From contig NZ_BDUD01000001.1 in the NCBI RefSeq assembly GCF_003113895.1, positions 803,388-867,387 of the forward strand: DNA of 64,000 nt, written 5' to 3'. The translations under genes were made by a program, and so were the position numbers. This stretch comes from Nostoc commune NIES-4072. Its GTDB lineage: Bacteria > Cyanobacteriota > Cyanobacteriia > Cyanobacteriales > Nostocaceae. The notes under the pieces are model-generated. The model worked only from the letters and a program-made list of their open reading frames with translations. It made no database searches and was not told where the DNA came from. Positions 25,879-34,510 of this stretch are shown piece after piece (position 1 is the first letter of the stretch; the number at the start of each line of letters is the position of its first letter).

Positions 25879-27557
25879 TTATTCCTGCTGCCGTCGTTCT
25901 TCCATTCCTTGAGAAGAAATCATACTGCTGACACTCTCTACATCTGCCATCATCAAAACTGCTCCCTGCATTTCAATGCCAAGCAATGGAGTGATTGCCA
26001 GGTAACATTTTATTTGCCTACCCCGACGATTGGTAGCATCAAGGATCATTTCCTGAAATTGTTTTTTTCCCGATAGGGAGTCGCGGATGGGCGATCGCAA
26101 CTGCTCAACAGGTAGCCCAATGTCTAGGCTGAAGATAGACTGTCCTAAAACTTCATCAGTTCGCAAGCCCCATAAATCTTCTACCATGTAATTCCAAATT
26201 GATATATTAAAGCTGCTATCAATTACTACTATTCCAGCTTGGAGACTTCTGAGAATAGAGATAAGAAAAATATTAGTACGATTTAGTTCTGTAGTGCGAT
26301 CGCTCAACTCGCTATTAATTGTTTGTAATTCTTCATTGGTAGATTGTAATTCTTCATTCATCGTCTCCAATTCTTCGTTAGTGGATTGGAGTTCTTCGTT
26401 GGTGGTTTCTAATTCTTCATTGGTAGATTGGAGTTCTTCGTTGGTGGTTTCTAATTCTTCATTGGTAGATTGGAGTTCTTCGTTGGTGGTTTCTAATTCC
26501 TGTCGGGAGCGTTGCAGCGCCTCTTGGAGTTGAATGTAACGGGTGACATCATGAAAAGCGATGCTTACACCTAAGAAATTGGTGTCGGTGTCTTGCAAAG
26601 GCGTAATTCGCACATCCAGATATTGGATTTCTGTGTTGGACAAATAGCGCTCTATATTTGTCAGGGTGATGGGGCGGCGTTCATTATAAGCCCGTTCAAT
26701 TAGCGATCGCAACTCAATTGGGCGATAAGAAAGTTCCAAATCCTGGAAGGGACGAGCTAAATCTCTGGGGGAAAGGGCAAACAAATTCCGCGCCTGCTCG
26801 TTCACCAGCACCAGAGTTCCATTGTTATCAATAACTACTTGGGCGATTGGTGCTGTGTCAAAACCCATATCTTGTAACCGGAGATGTCGAGACAAACGGT
26901 TGCTAGATTCGTCATCTACTGAATTTGTCATAATTAAAAGGCGATTGCGGATATTCACCGACAATACCTTAGTAAATATCCGGTTTTTTAAGTCTAATGG
27001 CGTAAACAAACTCGAATGCATCAATAGCATTTCCGCTTTTCCCAAAAACAGATAGCCTGCATCATTTAGTGCAAAATGAAACCGAGCTAGAATTCGCCCT
27101 TGAGTCTCAGAATTAAAATACATCATGGTATTGCGGCTAACCAGCAAATCTAAGCGCGAAATGGGCGCATCCTGAAGCAGATCGTGGCGACCAAAAATCA
27201 CTGAGCGGCGCAAGTCTTGGCGGAAGACATAGCGGTTCCCGACAATCTCAAAGTATTTCTGCCGCAGTTGATCTGGCACTGTCTGGATTTCTTTTGCTGA
27301 ATACGCAGCAATACGTGCCTGGTTGAGAGCCTCTTCATCTACATCTGTGGCATAGATTTTCACTCGTTGGCGAAATTCGTCTGCTCCCAATATTTCAGCC
27401 ATCAAGATTGCCAGGGTATAAGCTTCTTCCCCAGAAGCACAACCAGCGCTCCAGATGCGGATTTGGTCAGAACTTTTTTTATTTTTAATCAGATTAGGCA
27501 ACACTTGCTCTGCTAGATATTCCCAAGCTGATGAATCTCGAAAAAAAGCGGTGACGT

Positions 27558-27563
27558 TAATTA
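27558..27563. repeat. Target site duplication TAATTA, left copy
   Basis: TAATTA next to GGGGTTGCTG; the same six bases lie at 29291-29296 on the other side of the IS. Because TAATTA is self-complementary it could instead be partly IS end. Confidence 0.75.
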
Positions 27564-29290
27564 GGGGTTGCTGAAAAAGTATGAAAAAGCAATCTTAAGG
27601 GTTGACTAGTTATTCAAGCAAAATCAAAGATAAGCTTTTCTTGTTTATAACTAATAAAATCATAATTTTCAGTTATACGGAACTGCAAAAAAGGTGCAGT
27701 TTTCAAAAATAGACATAAAAAAGCATAAAACACCCGCGACAGGTGAGTAGAAAGATTCATCACTAGAAAAGTAATAGCAATTGCAGTTTCAGAAGTGTGG
27801 GAAAGTTTCGCCATCACTCGATTGAGGCTAAACCTTCTTTTAGCTTGCCCAAATTTTCCTTCAATACAATTACGAATTCTCTCAGATTCTAAATCTTGTT
27901 TCTTTTTTTCTTTACTAACATTGGCTGGTGGTCTTCCCAAAGGAGGACCACTCATGATAATACCTCTTCCTTTGCACCAAGCTCTATTCTCTCTTGTGCG
28001 ATAAATTTTATCTACATGAACCGATTCTGGATAATAGCCAGTATAGTTTTTATATGCTTCTACTTGTGATTTTAAGTCTCCTGATTCATTAAAATTATCC
28101 CAACTAATATGGTCTAAAAATACATACCCATCAAAATAACTAGCTGATAATTTTGCCCCAAATTCCACGGCTTTCCCAGCTTTTCCACGGACAATTGGGC
28201 GGATATGTGGTTGGCTTAAACTAACGATTCGGTCATCAATACTCTGTTTTTTATTTTCATACAACCATAGTTGTTGACGATAAACTTCTACAACTACAAG
28301 CAACATTTTATATTGTTTAGTACTTAGTTTTTCTAGAGTTGCTCCCGATCTGATTAGCTGGTCAATATGAGATAAGTTTCTTTTGATATATTGAAGCTGC
28401 TTTTTAATCGCTTTTTTCCTATCTTTTTGGGATACACGACGTTTTTTAGCGACTTCTAAGTAGTTTTTTCTCGCTATTTCCCGATAAGTCCTTGGTTTTT
28501 TCTCTAATGTACCTTTTATCTGTTCATAAAGAAGGTCTATTATTCGTTCTGTCTGTTTTCTTGCTTGATTTAATAGCTCGAAATCTGTTGGATAGCTGAT
28601 GTCTGCTGGCGCACAAGTCGCATCTAATATTAATTTTCCCCGATTTTTCGGCGTGTTATCTTCTTTTTCTAATTCTTCTATTTTTTTTTGAGTTGATTCA
28701 GTTGATTCAGTTGATTCAGTTGCTAAAGTCGAAGATGTTGTCTCTAGCATCCTTTTAACAGTTTCTTGATTTACTTTGTTTACTAAGTCTGCACTAATTC
28801 TTTCACGAAAATGGACTAGCATAGATGGATCAAATGGAGCTTCATTAATATAAGATGATATTCCTATGAAGTACTGTAGATAAGGGTTTTCTTTAATTTG
28901 TTCTACTGTTTCTCTGTCGCTTATTCCTAGTTTTTCTTTGATTATTAATGCGCCTAATGCCACCCGAAATGATTTTGCTGGCGCTCCCATCTCTGCCGAA
29001 AAAAATGAAGAATATTCCTCTTCAAATTCCGCCCACGGTATTAAATCAGCCATAATTACCCAACGATTATCTTCTGATAATTTTCCTTCAAACGGAAGTT
29101 CAAAGTTTTCTGGTGGGATTGTAGTTTGCTCCTGCTTTCGGTACATGGTTACTAATGACACACTTTAGTCCTGCTAGTCACGGTGATGCAAGGATTTTGG
29201 GTTATTTTACCCTCAACTCTTGCACCTGAATATCTTTCTTTGGTCTGATAATCTAGAGACTGTAACCTTTTCTTTTTTTTCAGCAACCCC
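27564..29290 (-). mobile_element. IS element, 1727 bp, IS5/IS1182-like
   Basis: Bounded by inverted repeats GGGGTTGCTGAAAAA (27564-27578) and its complement ending CAGCAACCCC at 29290, with 6-bp TAATTA duplications outside. It carries one transposase gene. The intact ends, duplication and open frame indicate a recent insertion. Confidence 0.92.
27614..29161 (-). CDS. Transposase (DUF772 N-terminus, DDE core)
   Basis: 515 aa and intact. The N-terminal DUF772-type domain has IPWAEFEEEYSSFF and SFRVALGALIIKEKLGISDRE. Catalytic acidic residues fit LILDATCAPADI, VHVDKIY and RNCIEGKFGQAKRRF. A low-complexity STESTEST stretch near residue 150 comes from a TGATTCAGT tandem repeat. It is the only gene of the IS at 27564-29290, and its frame has no defects, so it may be active. 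The family is IS5 or IS1182; I cannot separate the two without comparison. Confidence 0.9.
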   Translation of the reverse strand: MSLVTMYRKQEQTTIPPENFELPFEGKLSEDNRWVIMADLIPWAEFEEEYSSFFSAEMGAPAKSFRVALGALIIKEKLGISDRETVEQIKENPYLQYFIGISSYINEAPFDPSMLVHFRERISADLVNKVNQETVKRMLETTSSTLATESTESTESTQKKIEELEKEDNTPKNRGKLILDATCAPADISYPTDFELLNQARKQTERIIDLLYEQIKGTLEKKPRTYREIARKNYLEVAKKRRVSQKDRKKAIKKQLQYIKRNLSHIDQLIRSGATLEKLSTKQYKMLLVVVEVYRQQLWLYENKKQSIDDRIVSLSQPHIRPIVRGKAGKAVEFGAKLSASYFDGYVFLDHISWDNFNESGDLKSQVEAYKNYTGYYPESVHVDKIYRTRENRAWCKGRGIIMSGPPLGRPPANVSKEKKKQDLESERIRNCIEGKFGQAKRRFSLNRVMAKLSHTSETAIAITFLVMNLSTHLSRVFYAFLCLFLKTAPFLQFRITENYDFISYKQEKLIFDFA

Positions 29291-29507
29291 TAATTAGGAT
29301 AGTGTTGAAAAGATAATTGAATTCTTCTGGATCAACTTCTAGGTAGTCTAGATAATCTCCAAAGTTCTCTACGCTCAATGACTGCATTCGCTTGCATACA
29401 CGACGCATCAAAGTTGAGCGCTTATAGCCTGTAAAATCGAATCCCCGGCTTTGTCTGAGATAAACTAGTAGATTTTCAAATTCGGGGTCTTTTTCTGGGG
29501 AAGTCAT

Positions 29508-29906
29508 AGGGCTGAGGGCAAATGAGTGGAGTTATGAACTGCCTCTATGAGTATCAAAGACTCGTCCACGAGTAAAAAAGACTCATTAAAGGAGTTCTAA
29601 ACCTCATTAATGAGTATCAGAGGCTCATTAATGACGTTAACTCAGAATTTGCACCCAATCCAACAAAGCACCCGAAATGTTGGATTATACCATTTCACTA
29701 GAATGAATTCCGAGTCTCATTGCAAAAGTCTACTCAAGTGGACTGAATTAATTATTTAGTCCACTTGAGTGGACTTCAGCTATCAGCCCTGAACTTCAGT
29801 TCAGGGCAGGATATCAGTAACTACGACTAGATTTTTAAGCACTTCAGTGCTTACTACAAACTCATCAAATTCAATCAGACAGACCACTAATTAAAACTGT
29901 GAGTAA
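29508..29906. other. Intergenic with a cluster of palindromes
   Basis: About 400 bp. At 29540-29640 there are repeated CTCATTAA/TTAATGAG and ACTCGT-type elements. At 29735-29775 three half-sites AGTGGACT/AGTCCACT can form two mutually exclusive hairpins. At 29786-29807 there is a perfect 10-bp stem GCCCTGAACT/AGTTCAGGGC with a 2-nt loop, and at 29837-29852 AAGCACT/AGTGCTT. It lies just downstream of the exporter gene and may terminate it. Confidence 0.6.
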
Positions 29907-32051
29907 TTAAGGGGTTAAAAAGTCTAAATGGTTTCCTGGTTGGGCAAGCAAATCCTCTACTGTTCCCTGAATTTGTAACTTGCCTTGATTAAGCAAAATA
30001 ATCCAATCAGCACGGGTAATTACTCTAGGACGGTGGCTAATCAGGATTGTGGTTTTACCTTGGCGGTGCAACAACAGTTGATCTAAAACTTGAGATTCAC
30101 TAACTGGATCGAGTCCAGCAGTTGATTCGTCTAAAATTAGGATTGGTGGATCGTTAACAATAGCTCTTGCTAAAGCCAGTCTTTGGCGTTGTCCACCAGA
30201 AATATTTGACCCAAATTCACCTAAAACAGTTTGATATTTTTCAGGTAGTCTACTAATAAAATCATCTGCCTCAGCAATTTGGCAAGCCTTGACAATTTGA
30301 TCAAAGGTGAGGTGAGGTGAACCTAAGCGGAAGTTTTCAATAATTGTGCGACTCCAAAAATGAGCATCTTGAGGAACCAGAGCAACTTGTTGCCGCAAAC
30401 AATCAAGAGCTAGGTCTTGCATATTATAAATGCCAAAGCGAATATTGCCAGAATTAGGTGTGTATAATCCGGCAATCAGTTTAGCAAGAGAACTTTTTCC
30501 ACAGCCTGATGTACCAATTAGGGCAACAACTTTACCACCAGGAATTGTGATGGAAAAATCTTCTAGTAGCTCTAGCCTGCCTGCGTAGTGAAAGTTTAGG
30601 TTTTTGCAAATAATATCAGCATCACTAGGAATTTTAGCAAAGGGTTTGCTACTATCGCTTGGAGTTTCAGGTGTGGAATCGATAACTTCTGTTAAGCGTT
30701 CCGTGGCAGTTTTGGCACGCGTGAATTCATCTATAAATCCAATTACAGCACCGATTAATGCCAAAAAATTCCCATTCATCCCGTTAAATGCCAGCAGTTG
30801 ACCGATGCTGAGTTCCTTATTAATAACTAGGGTGCTGCCGAAACCAATCAAACTAACGCTGCCAATAGCATAAACTAAACCAGAAAAGGTACTGTTAATA
30901 ATTCCAATTTGAACTGTGCGAAATGTCAGGTTTGAGAGCCGACCAAATCTGTTCTGAAATTCTTCCCAAAATTGAGGAGCAGCAGTAGTAGTTTTGAGTG
31001 TCAGCGCTCCTTTAAAGCTTTCAACAAGAACACCCTGATTTTCCGCGTCTAAGACCAACATACTTCTGATTTTTTGTTGAAGTGTAGGCAAGAAAACCAC
31101 CGTAGATGAACTCATGACAATAGCAACAACGACGGCAACAAAGGTGAGTTTCCAGCTATAGAACACCATGAAACCCAAAGAAATCAGTCCGATAAATAAT
31201 TGGCTAGGCAGACTGATAACTGCTTGAGCAACTAGCTGATTAATTTGTTGAATATCTTGCAATCTGCTAACAATCTCGCCACTGCGACGTGATTCATAGT
31301 AAGCCAGAGGCAGCCGCAAGATTGCCCTAGCAAATTCTAGAACTAGCCCTAACTCAAGCTTTTGGGCAAAATTTGCAATCAGGTTAGATTGAACTAATTG
31401 CAGACTACTTCCCACCAAATTCATCACCACAACCGCAATAATTACACCAATAAGAAGCTGGGTATCACCTCGAACTAATACATCATCCGTTAGAATTTGA
31501 AGCAGAAAAGGAGATGTTAACGAAAGCAGACCGATAAATATAGCACAGAGAAAAGCCTCGAATATTATGCCCCCATAAGGCAATGCCCGCCGCGCAAAGC
31601 GCCAAAGACCATTGACTTTATCATCAGGTTGAGCATAAAAACGAACCGAATCTGGCTCTAGCAAAAGCATGACTTGATCTGACCAAGCCTCCATTAATTC
31701 ATTTCTAGAGACATAACGGATGTTAAAGGCTGGGTCAGCAATTACATATTTTTTGCCTTTCTGACCATACAAAACAACCCAGTGGTAGCCTTTCCAGTGA
31801 ATGATTGCTGGGAGTGGTGCTTGGTTCATTCGGTCTAATATTTCTTTTGATGCCCTGACCGAACGCGCATTGAAACCAAGTGCCTCTGCTCCTCGCCTCA
31901 ATCCCAACAATGTCGTTCCAAGTTGCCCCGTGCCTACCGCTTCCCGGATGCGATTTAGTGTAAAGTTACGTCGATAATGTTTGGCAACGGAAGCAAGACA
32001 AGCAGCTCCACAATCCTCTTCACTATGTTGTGCAACAACTTGGTATTTCAT
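29907..32051 (-). CDS. C39 peptidase-containing ABC exporter (PCAT)
   Basis: 714 aa with three domains in order. The C39 Cys protease (about 1-130) has the catalytic Cys14 in EEDCGAACL, the His in IHWKGYHWVV and Asp in IADPAFN. The membrane domain of six helices spans about 160-440. The ATPase (about 480-714) has LIGTSGCGKSS (Walker A), ISGGQRQRLALARA (signature) and LILDEST (Walker B). PCATs cut double-glycine leaders and export the peptide. It follows the small precursor genes at 32274-34475 on the same strand; the HlyD-type partner at 35431 is divergent. The substrates are probably those precursors. Confidence 0.95.
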   Translation of the reverse strand: MKYQVVAQHSEEDCGAACLASVAKHYRRNFTLNRIREAVGTGQLGTTLLGLRRGAEALGFNARSVRASKEILDRMNQAPLPAIIHWKGYHWVVLYGQKGKKYVIADPAFNIRYVSRNELMEAWSDQVMLLLEPDSVRFYAQPDDKVNGLWRFARRALPYGGIIFEAFLCAIFIGLLSLTSPFLLQILTDDVLVRGDTQLLIGVIIAVVVMNLVGSSLQLVQSNLIANFAQKLELGLVLEFARAILRLPLAYYESRRSGEIVSRLQDIQQINQLVAQAVISLPSQLFIGLISLGFMVFYSWKLTFVAVVVAIVMSSSTVVFLPTLQQKIRSMLVLDAENQGVLVESFKGALTLKTTTAAPQFWEEFQNRFGRLSNLTFRTVQIGIINSTFSGLVYAIGSVSLIGFGSTLVINKELSIGQLLAFNGMNGNFLALIGAVIGFIDEFTRAKTATERLTEVIDSTPETPSDSSKPFAKIPSDADIICKNLNFHYAGRLELLEDFSITIPGGKVVALIGTSGCGKSSLAKLIAGLYTPNSGNIRFGIYNMQDLALDCLRQQVALVPQDAHFWSRTIIENFRLGSPHLTFDQIVKACQIAEADDFISRLPEKYQTVLGEFGSNISGGQRQRLALARAIVNDPPILILDESTAGLDPVSESQVLDQLLLHRQGKTTILISHRPRVITRADWIILLNQGKLQIQGTVEDLLAQPGNHLDFLTP

Positions 32052-32273
32052 TTCACACTCCAGTACCCAATAGCATCGTAAAAAAACTTAAAAAAATAGC
32101 AGGGTTTCGTCCCTGCGTGGTTAATAATTTGACCAACAGTTTAATTTTACTAAGTAACTGAGCAAAAAAATCAAACTATGTTATGTAATGTAAAATTAAT
32201 TAGATTCGCTAGTAGTAAGCGGCTCTAACCGCTTACTACTAAACTTTAATTATTCACGCCCGCTTACTTATCA

Positions 32274-32513
32274 CTACCAATCAAATTTTAGTAGGGAGGA
32301 TAGGTTTATTCCCAGGCTCTTTAATAGTCCTGATACTGAAATTCTTCCTTGGGTAGTTTTCGTTTTCACAACTTTTGTAGTTTGTTTCTTTACTCCTTTT
32401 TTGCCAATTATAATATTGGAATAAGAAACCACGTTGCTTTCACCACCACATAGGCTTACTTCTTGAGCTTCAGTTAGGGGGGCAAACATTGGGAAGATTT
32501 GAGTGCTTTTCAT
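32274..32513 (-). CDS. Double-glycine leader peptide precursor, basic core
   Basis: 79 aa. A leader of 24 residues ends in LTEAQEVSLCGG, the C39 double-glycine cleavage pattern. The predicted core of 55 residues (from ESNVVSYS) is basic in its middle (GKKGVKKQTTKVVKTKTTQG) and ends with a hydrophobic stretch LLKSLGINLSSLLKFDW. There are no Cys in the core. It sits 222 bp upstream of the exporter on the same strand. Cleavage after GG by the exporter is inferred. The core differs from the proline-rich family at 33150-34475. It could be a bacteriocin-like or signalling peptide. Confidence 0.75.
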   Translation of the reverse strand: MKSTQIFPMFAPLTEAQEVSLCGGESNVVSYSNIIIGKKGVKKQTTKVVKTKTTQGRISVSGLLKSLGINLSSLLKFDW

Positions 32514-33149
32514 GATTATAATTAACCTCAGATGTTAATTACGAGTTTTCAAGTTAATGGAAATCTGCATTAACTGAAATATAACGAGAGCTAGCACGTA
32601 CCAAAACGGCTATATCTTTTTCGCTGTTTTTTACAAACTAGTCAATTCTGATCAATATTCCTCTTGAATCACTCTCGAATGAGAACAATTAAGGCTAAAT
32701 GCTAAAAGTTTAGATATAACCAGGGTTTAATGATCGTATATTGGTTGGTAAAAATCCCGAAACTAAGGAAAATAAGCAAGACCCTAAATATAAAAGGCTT
32801 TGAGATTTTCCTCTGGCTAGAGTAATTAATGGGTATAAACGATTTCTCAAATAGAAGCGCTTAGTTCCTTACTTTACTCTTCAAGGTGAGCAGTATCTTT
32901 CACAAAAGCATTAGGTAAGTCCATCAACAGTTGCCTAATAGGAAACGTTGATAGACTTTGTTAACTTTGTTCAACAAAAGTATGCGGTAGGAATAAACGT
33001 AATGCTAAAATAACTGCGATAAGCAAAAAAACTCATGTCTTACAAAAAGGCAAACTAGACTGTTGGAGCAGGTTAGTTTGTTTAAGATTAAGACATTTTA
33101 CCTGAGTAAAGACGCGGTTAATCGTGTCTTTACGTTTATTCTTTCCCTT
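32514..33149. other. Intergenic between peptide precursor genes
   Basis: About 635 bp, AT-rich, with no supported gene. It probably holds the promoter for the 32274 peptide and the exporter. Near its right edge is a hairpin (33107-33132, TAAAGACGCG/CGTGTCTTTA, one mismatch) 18 nt after the stop of the gene at 33150. Confidence 0.5.
33107..33132. terminator. Hairpin after the first proline-rich precursor gene
   Basis: 10-bp stem with one mismatch and a 6-nt loop. The three sister genes each have a hairpin at the same place (33452-33485, 33815-33848, 34172-34205). Confidence 0.5.
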
Positions 33150-33392
33150 CTACTTAGGAATAGTAGCGGTGTTAGAAGCTATTACGCCTTTACTCAAAAC
33201 AACAAGATTTAATTGTAAAATAGTGTTTATGTTCACTAAGGGACTAGGAAGAAGGGGAGGAGTGGGAGTGGGAGTGGGAGTAGGAGCAGGTTTTGTGTTC
33301 TCTTCTTTTTTCTTGTCCTTATACCCATATCTACCACCAGACAAATTGGCTTCTTCGGTGGCGGTTAATGTAGCGAACAATATGCTTTCCAT
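33150..33392 (-). CDS. Double-glycine leader, proline-rich peptide precursor 1 (divergent member)
   Basis: 80 aa. The leader MESILFATLTATEEANLSGG ends in GG. Then a charged RYGYKDKKKEE block, a short proline linker (PAPTPTPTPTPP) and a C-terminal block VNINTILQLNLVV with SKGVIASNTATI, which aligns with the conserved C-terminus of the next three members (VSLTGITQVNVITDSK). It is the most divergent of the four, with the shortest linker. It lies on the same strand as the exporter at 29907 and is predicted to be its substrate. Function is unknown. Confidence 0.75.
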   Translation of the reverse strand: MESILFATLTATEEANLSGGRYGYKDKKKEENTKPAPTPTPTPTPPLLPSPLVNINTILQLNLVVLSKGVIASNTATIPK

Positions 33393-33500
33393 AATCTTAG
33401 TTCTCGCTTGATTGTTGAATTTAAAACTGCGTCACTTTCAAGTAATGGATATAAACGTAAAGAGTAGATTTTGTCTTTACGTTTATTCTTTTGGTTCTAT

Positions 33501-33755
33501 TTAACCAATCTTAATGTTGTTAACAGCTTCTACGTACTTGCTGTCAGTAATAACATTGACTTGGGTAATACCAGTCAGGCTCACTGTAGGTCTGGGAGCG
33601 GGGGTAGGAGCGGGGGTAGGAGCGGGGGTAGGAGCGGGTGTAGGAGCGGGGGTAGGAGCGGGTGTAGGAGCGGGTCTGTGCTTCCTGCTGTACCAACCAC
33701 CAGACAAACTAGCTTCTTCGGTAACAGTTAATGTGGTGAACAATGTGCTTTCCAT
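33501..33755 (-). CDS. Double-glycine leader, proline-rich peptide precursor 2
   Basis: 84 aa in three parts: leader MESTLFTTLTVTEEASLSGG (20 aa), then WYSRKHR and seven APTP units ending APRP, then the conserved C-terminal block (TVSLTGITQVNVITDSKYVE to NNIKIG). The linker is encoded by GGAGCGGGGGTA-type 12-bp tandem repeats read on the other strand. Nearly identical to the gene at 33864 including flanks, so tandem duplication is recent. A hairpin lies 16 nt after the stop. Cleavage and export by the neighbouring PCAT is inferred from the GG leader. Confidence 0.8.
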   Translation of the reverse strand: MESTLFTTLTVTEEASLSGGWYSRKHRPAPTPAPTPAPTPAPTPAPTPAPTPAPRPTVSLTGITQVNVITDSKYVEAVNNIKIG

Positions 33756-33863
33756 AATCTTAGTTCTCGCTTGATTGTTGAGGTTAAAACTACGTCACTT
33801 TCAAGTAATAGATATAAACGTAAAGAGTAGATTTTGTCTTTACGTTTATTCTTTTGGTTCTAT

Positions 33864-34112
33864 TTAACCAATCTTAATGTTGTTAACAGCTTCTACGTAC
33901 TTGCTGTCAGTAATAACATTGACTTGGGTAATACCAGTCAGGCTCACTGTAGGTCTGGGAGCGGGGGTAGGAGCGGGGGTAGGAGCGGGGGTAGGAGCGG
34001 GGGTAGGAGCGGGGGTAGGTCTGGGAGCGGGTCTGTGCTTCCTGCTGTACCAACCACCAGACAAACTAGCTTCTTCGGTAACGGTTAATGTGGTGAACAA
34101 TGTGCTTTCCAT
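33864..34112 (-). CDS. Double-glycine leader, proline-rich peptide precursor 3
   Basis: 82 aa. The leader and the C-terminal block (VSLTGITQVNVITDSKYVEA) are identical to those of precursor 2. The linker differs in length and starts APRPTPAPTP, so the two genes differ mainly by gain or loss of 12-bp repeat units. The intergenic spacer, including the 11-bp hairpin at 33815-33848, is also almost identical. The ATG is preceded by the same sequence (CGAGAACTAAGATT) in all members. Confidence 0.8.
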   Translation of the reverse strand: MESTLFTTLTVTEEASLSGGWYSRKHRPAPRPTPAPTPAPTPAPTPAPTPAPRPTVSLTGITQVNVITDSKYVEAVNNIKIG

Positions 34113-34220
34113 AATCTTAGTTCTCGCTTGATTGTTGAATTTAAAACTGCGTCACTTTCAACTAATAGATATAAACGTAAAGAATAGATTTTGTCTTTAC
34201 GTTTATTCTTTTGGTTCTAC

Positions 34221-34475
34221 TTAACCAATACTAATGTTGTTAACAGCTACTGCGTCTTTGCTGTCAGTAATAACATTGACTTGAGTAATATTGCTCAGGC
34301 TCACTGTAGGTCTGGGAGCGGGGGTAGGAGCGGGGGTAGTGGGGGTAGTGGGGGCGGGAGTGGTGGGTGTGGTGGGTGTGGTGGGCCGAGGAGCGGGTCT
34401 GTGAATCCTGTACCAACCACCAGACAAACTAACTTCTTCGGTAACGGTTAATGTGGTGAACAATGTGCTTTCCAT
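34221..34475 (-). CDS. Double-glycine leader, proline-rich peptide precursor 4
   Basis: 84 aa from M at 34475; an ATG further up (34541) would add 22 residues that break the shared leader, so it is rejected. The leader is MESTLFTTLTVTEEVSLSGG. The linker is distinct: RPAPRPTTPTTPTTPAPTTP with PTT units instead of pure APTP. The C-terminal block is VSLSNITQVNVITDSKDAVAVNNISIG. It is the first gene in the array in the direction of transcription; the upstream side is an AT-rich region toward the HlyD gene. Confidence 0.78.
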   Translation of the reverse strand: MESTLFTTLTVTEEVSLSGGWYRIHRPAPRPTTPTTPTTPAPTTPTTPAPTPAPRPTVSLSNITQVNVITDSKDAVAVNNISIG

Positions 34476-34510
34476 AATCTTAGTTCTCGCTTGATTGTTG
34501 AGATTAAAAT

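Larger units (their letters stand above)
25879..29507 (-). pseudogene. CheR methyltransferase-PAS signalling protein split by an IS
   Basis: Two fragments join across the IS. The N-terminal part (29507 to 29297) encodes the CheR N-terminal domain ending in YLFNTILI. The remainder (27557 to 25879) resumes NVTAFFRDSSAWEYLAEQVL, then the SAM-binding core WSAGCASGEEAYTLAI and NTMMYFN, a PAS domain, a coiled coil of alternating ELQSTNEELETTNE units (about 26300-26500) and a second PAS domain. Removing the IS and one TAATTA restores the frame exactly. The order is that of CheR-PAS fusions that act as chemosensory-like receptors. No CheB domain is seen. The downstream part has an internal Met at 27504 but lacks the N-terminal domain. 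Confidence 0.9.
33420..34510. repeat. Three tandem ~357-363-bp gene units
   Basis: Precursor genes 2, 3 and 4 plus spacers repeat with offsets of 363 and 357 bp, measured from the hairpins at 33452, 33815 and 34172 (TAAACGTAAAG/CTTTACGTTTA). Units 2 and 3 are nearly identical; unit 4 is diverged in the linker and parts of the C-terminus. The gene at 33150 is an older relative at the same spacing. Confidence 0.9.

Noticed and set aside
33450..34210. CRISPR-like spaced repeats in the precursor cluster
   Set aside because: The 357-363-bp spacing and coding content show gene duplication.
33124..34451. Gly-Ala-Gly-Val and Arg-Ser-Gly-Gly repeat proteins on the plus strand
   Set aside because: Antisense readings of the GGAGCGGGGGTA linker repeats of the precursor genes. 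The minus-strand frames share leader and C-terminal blocks, the plus-strand ones do not.
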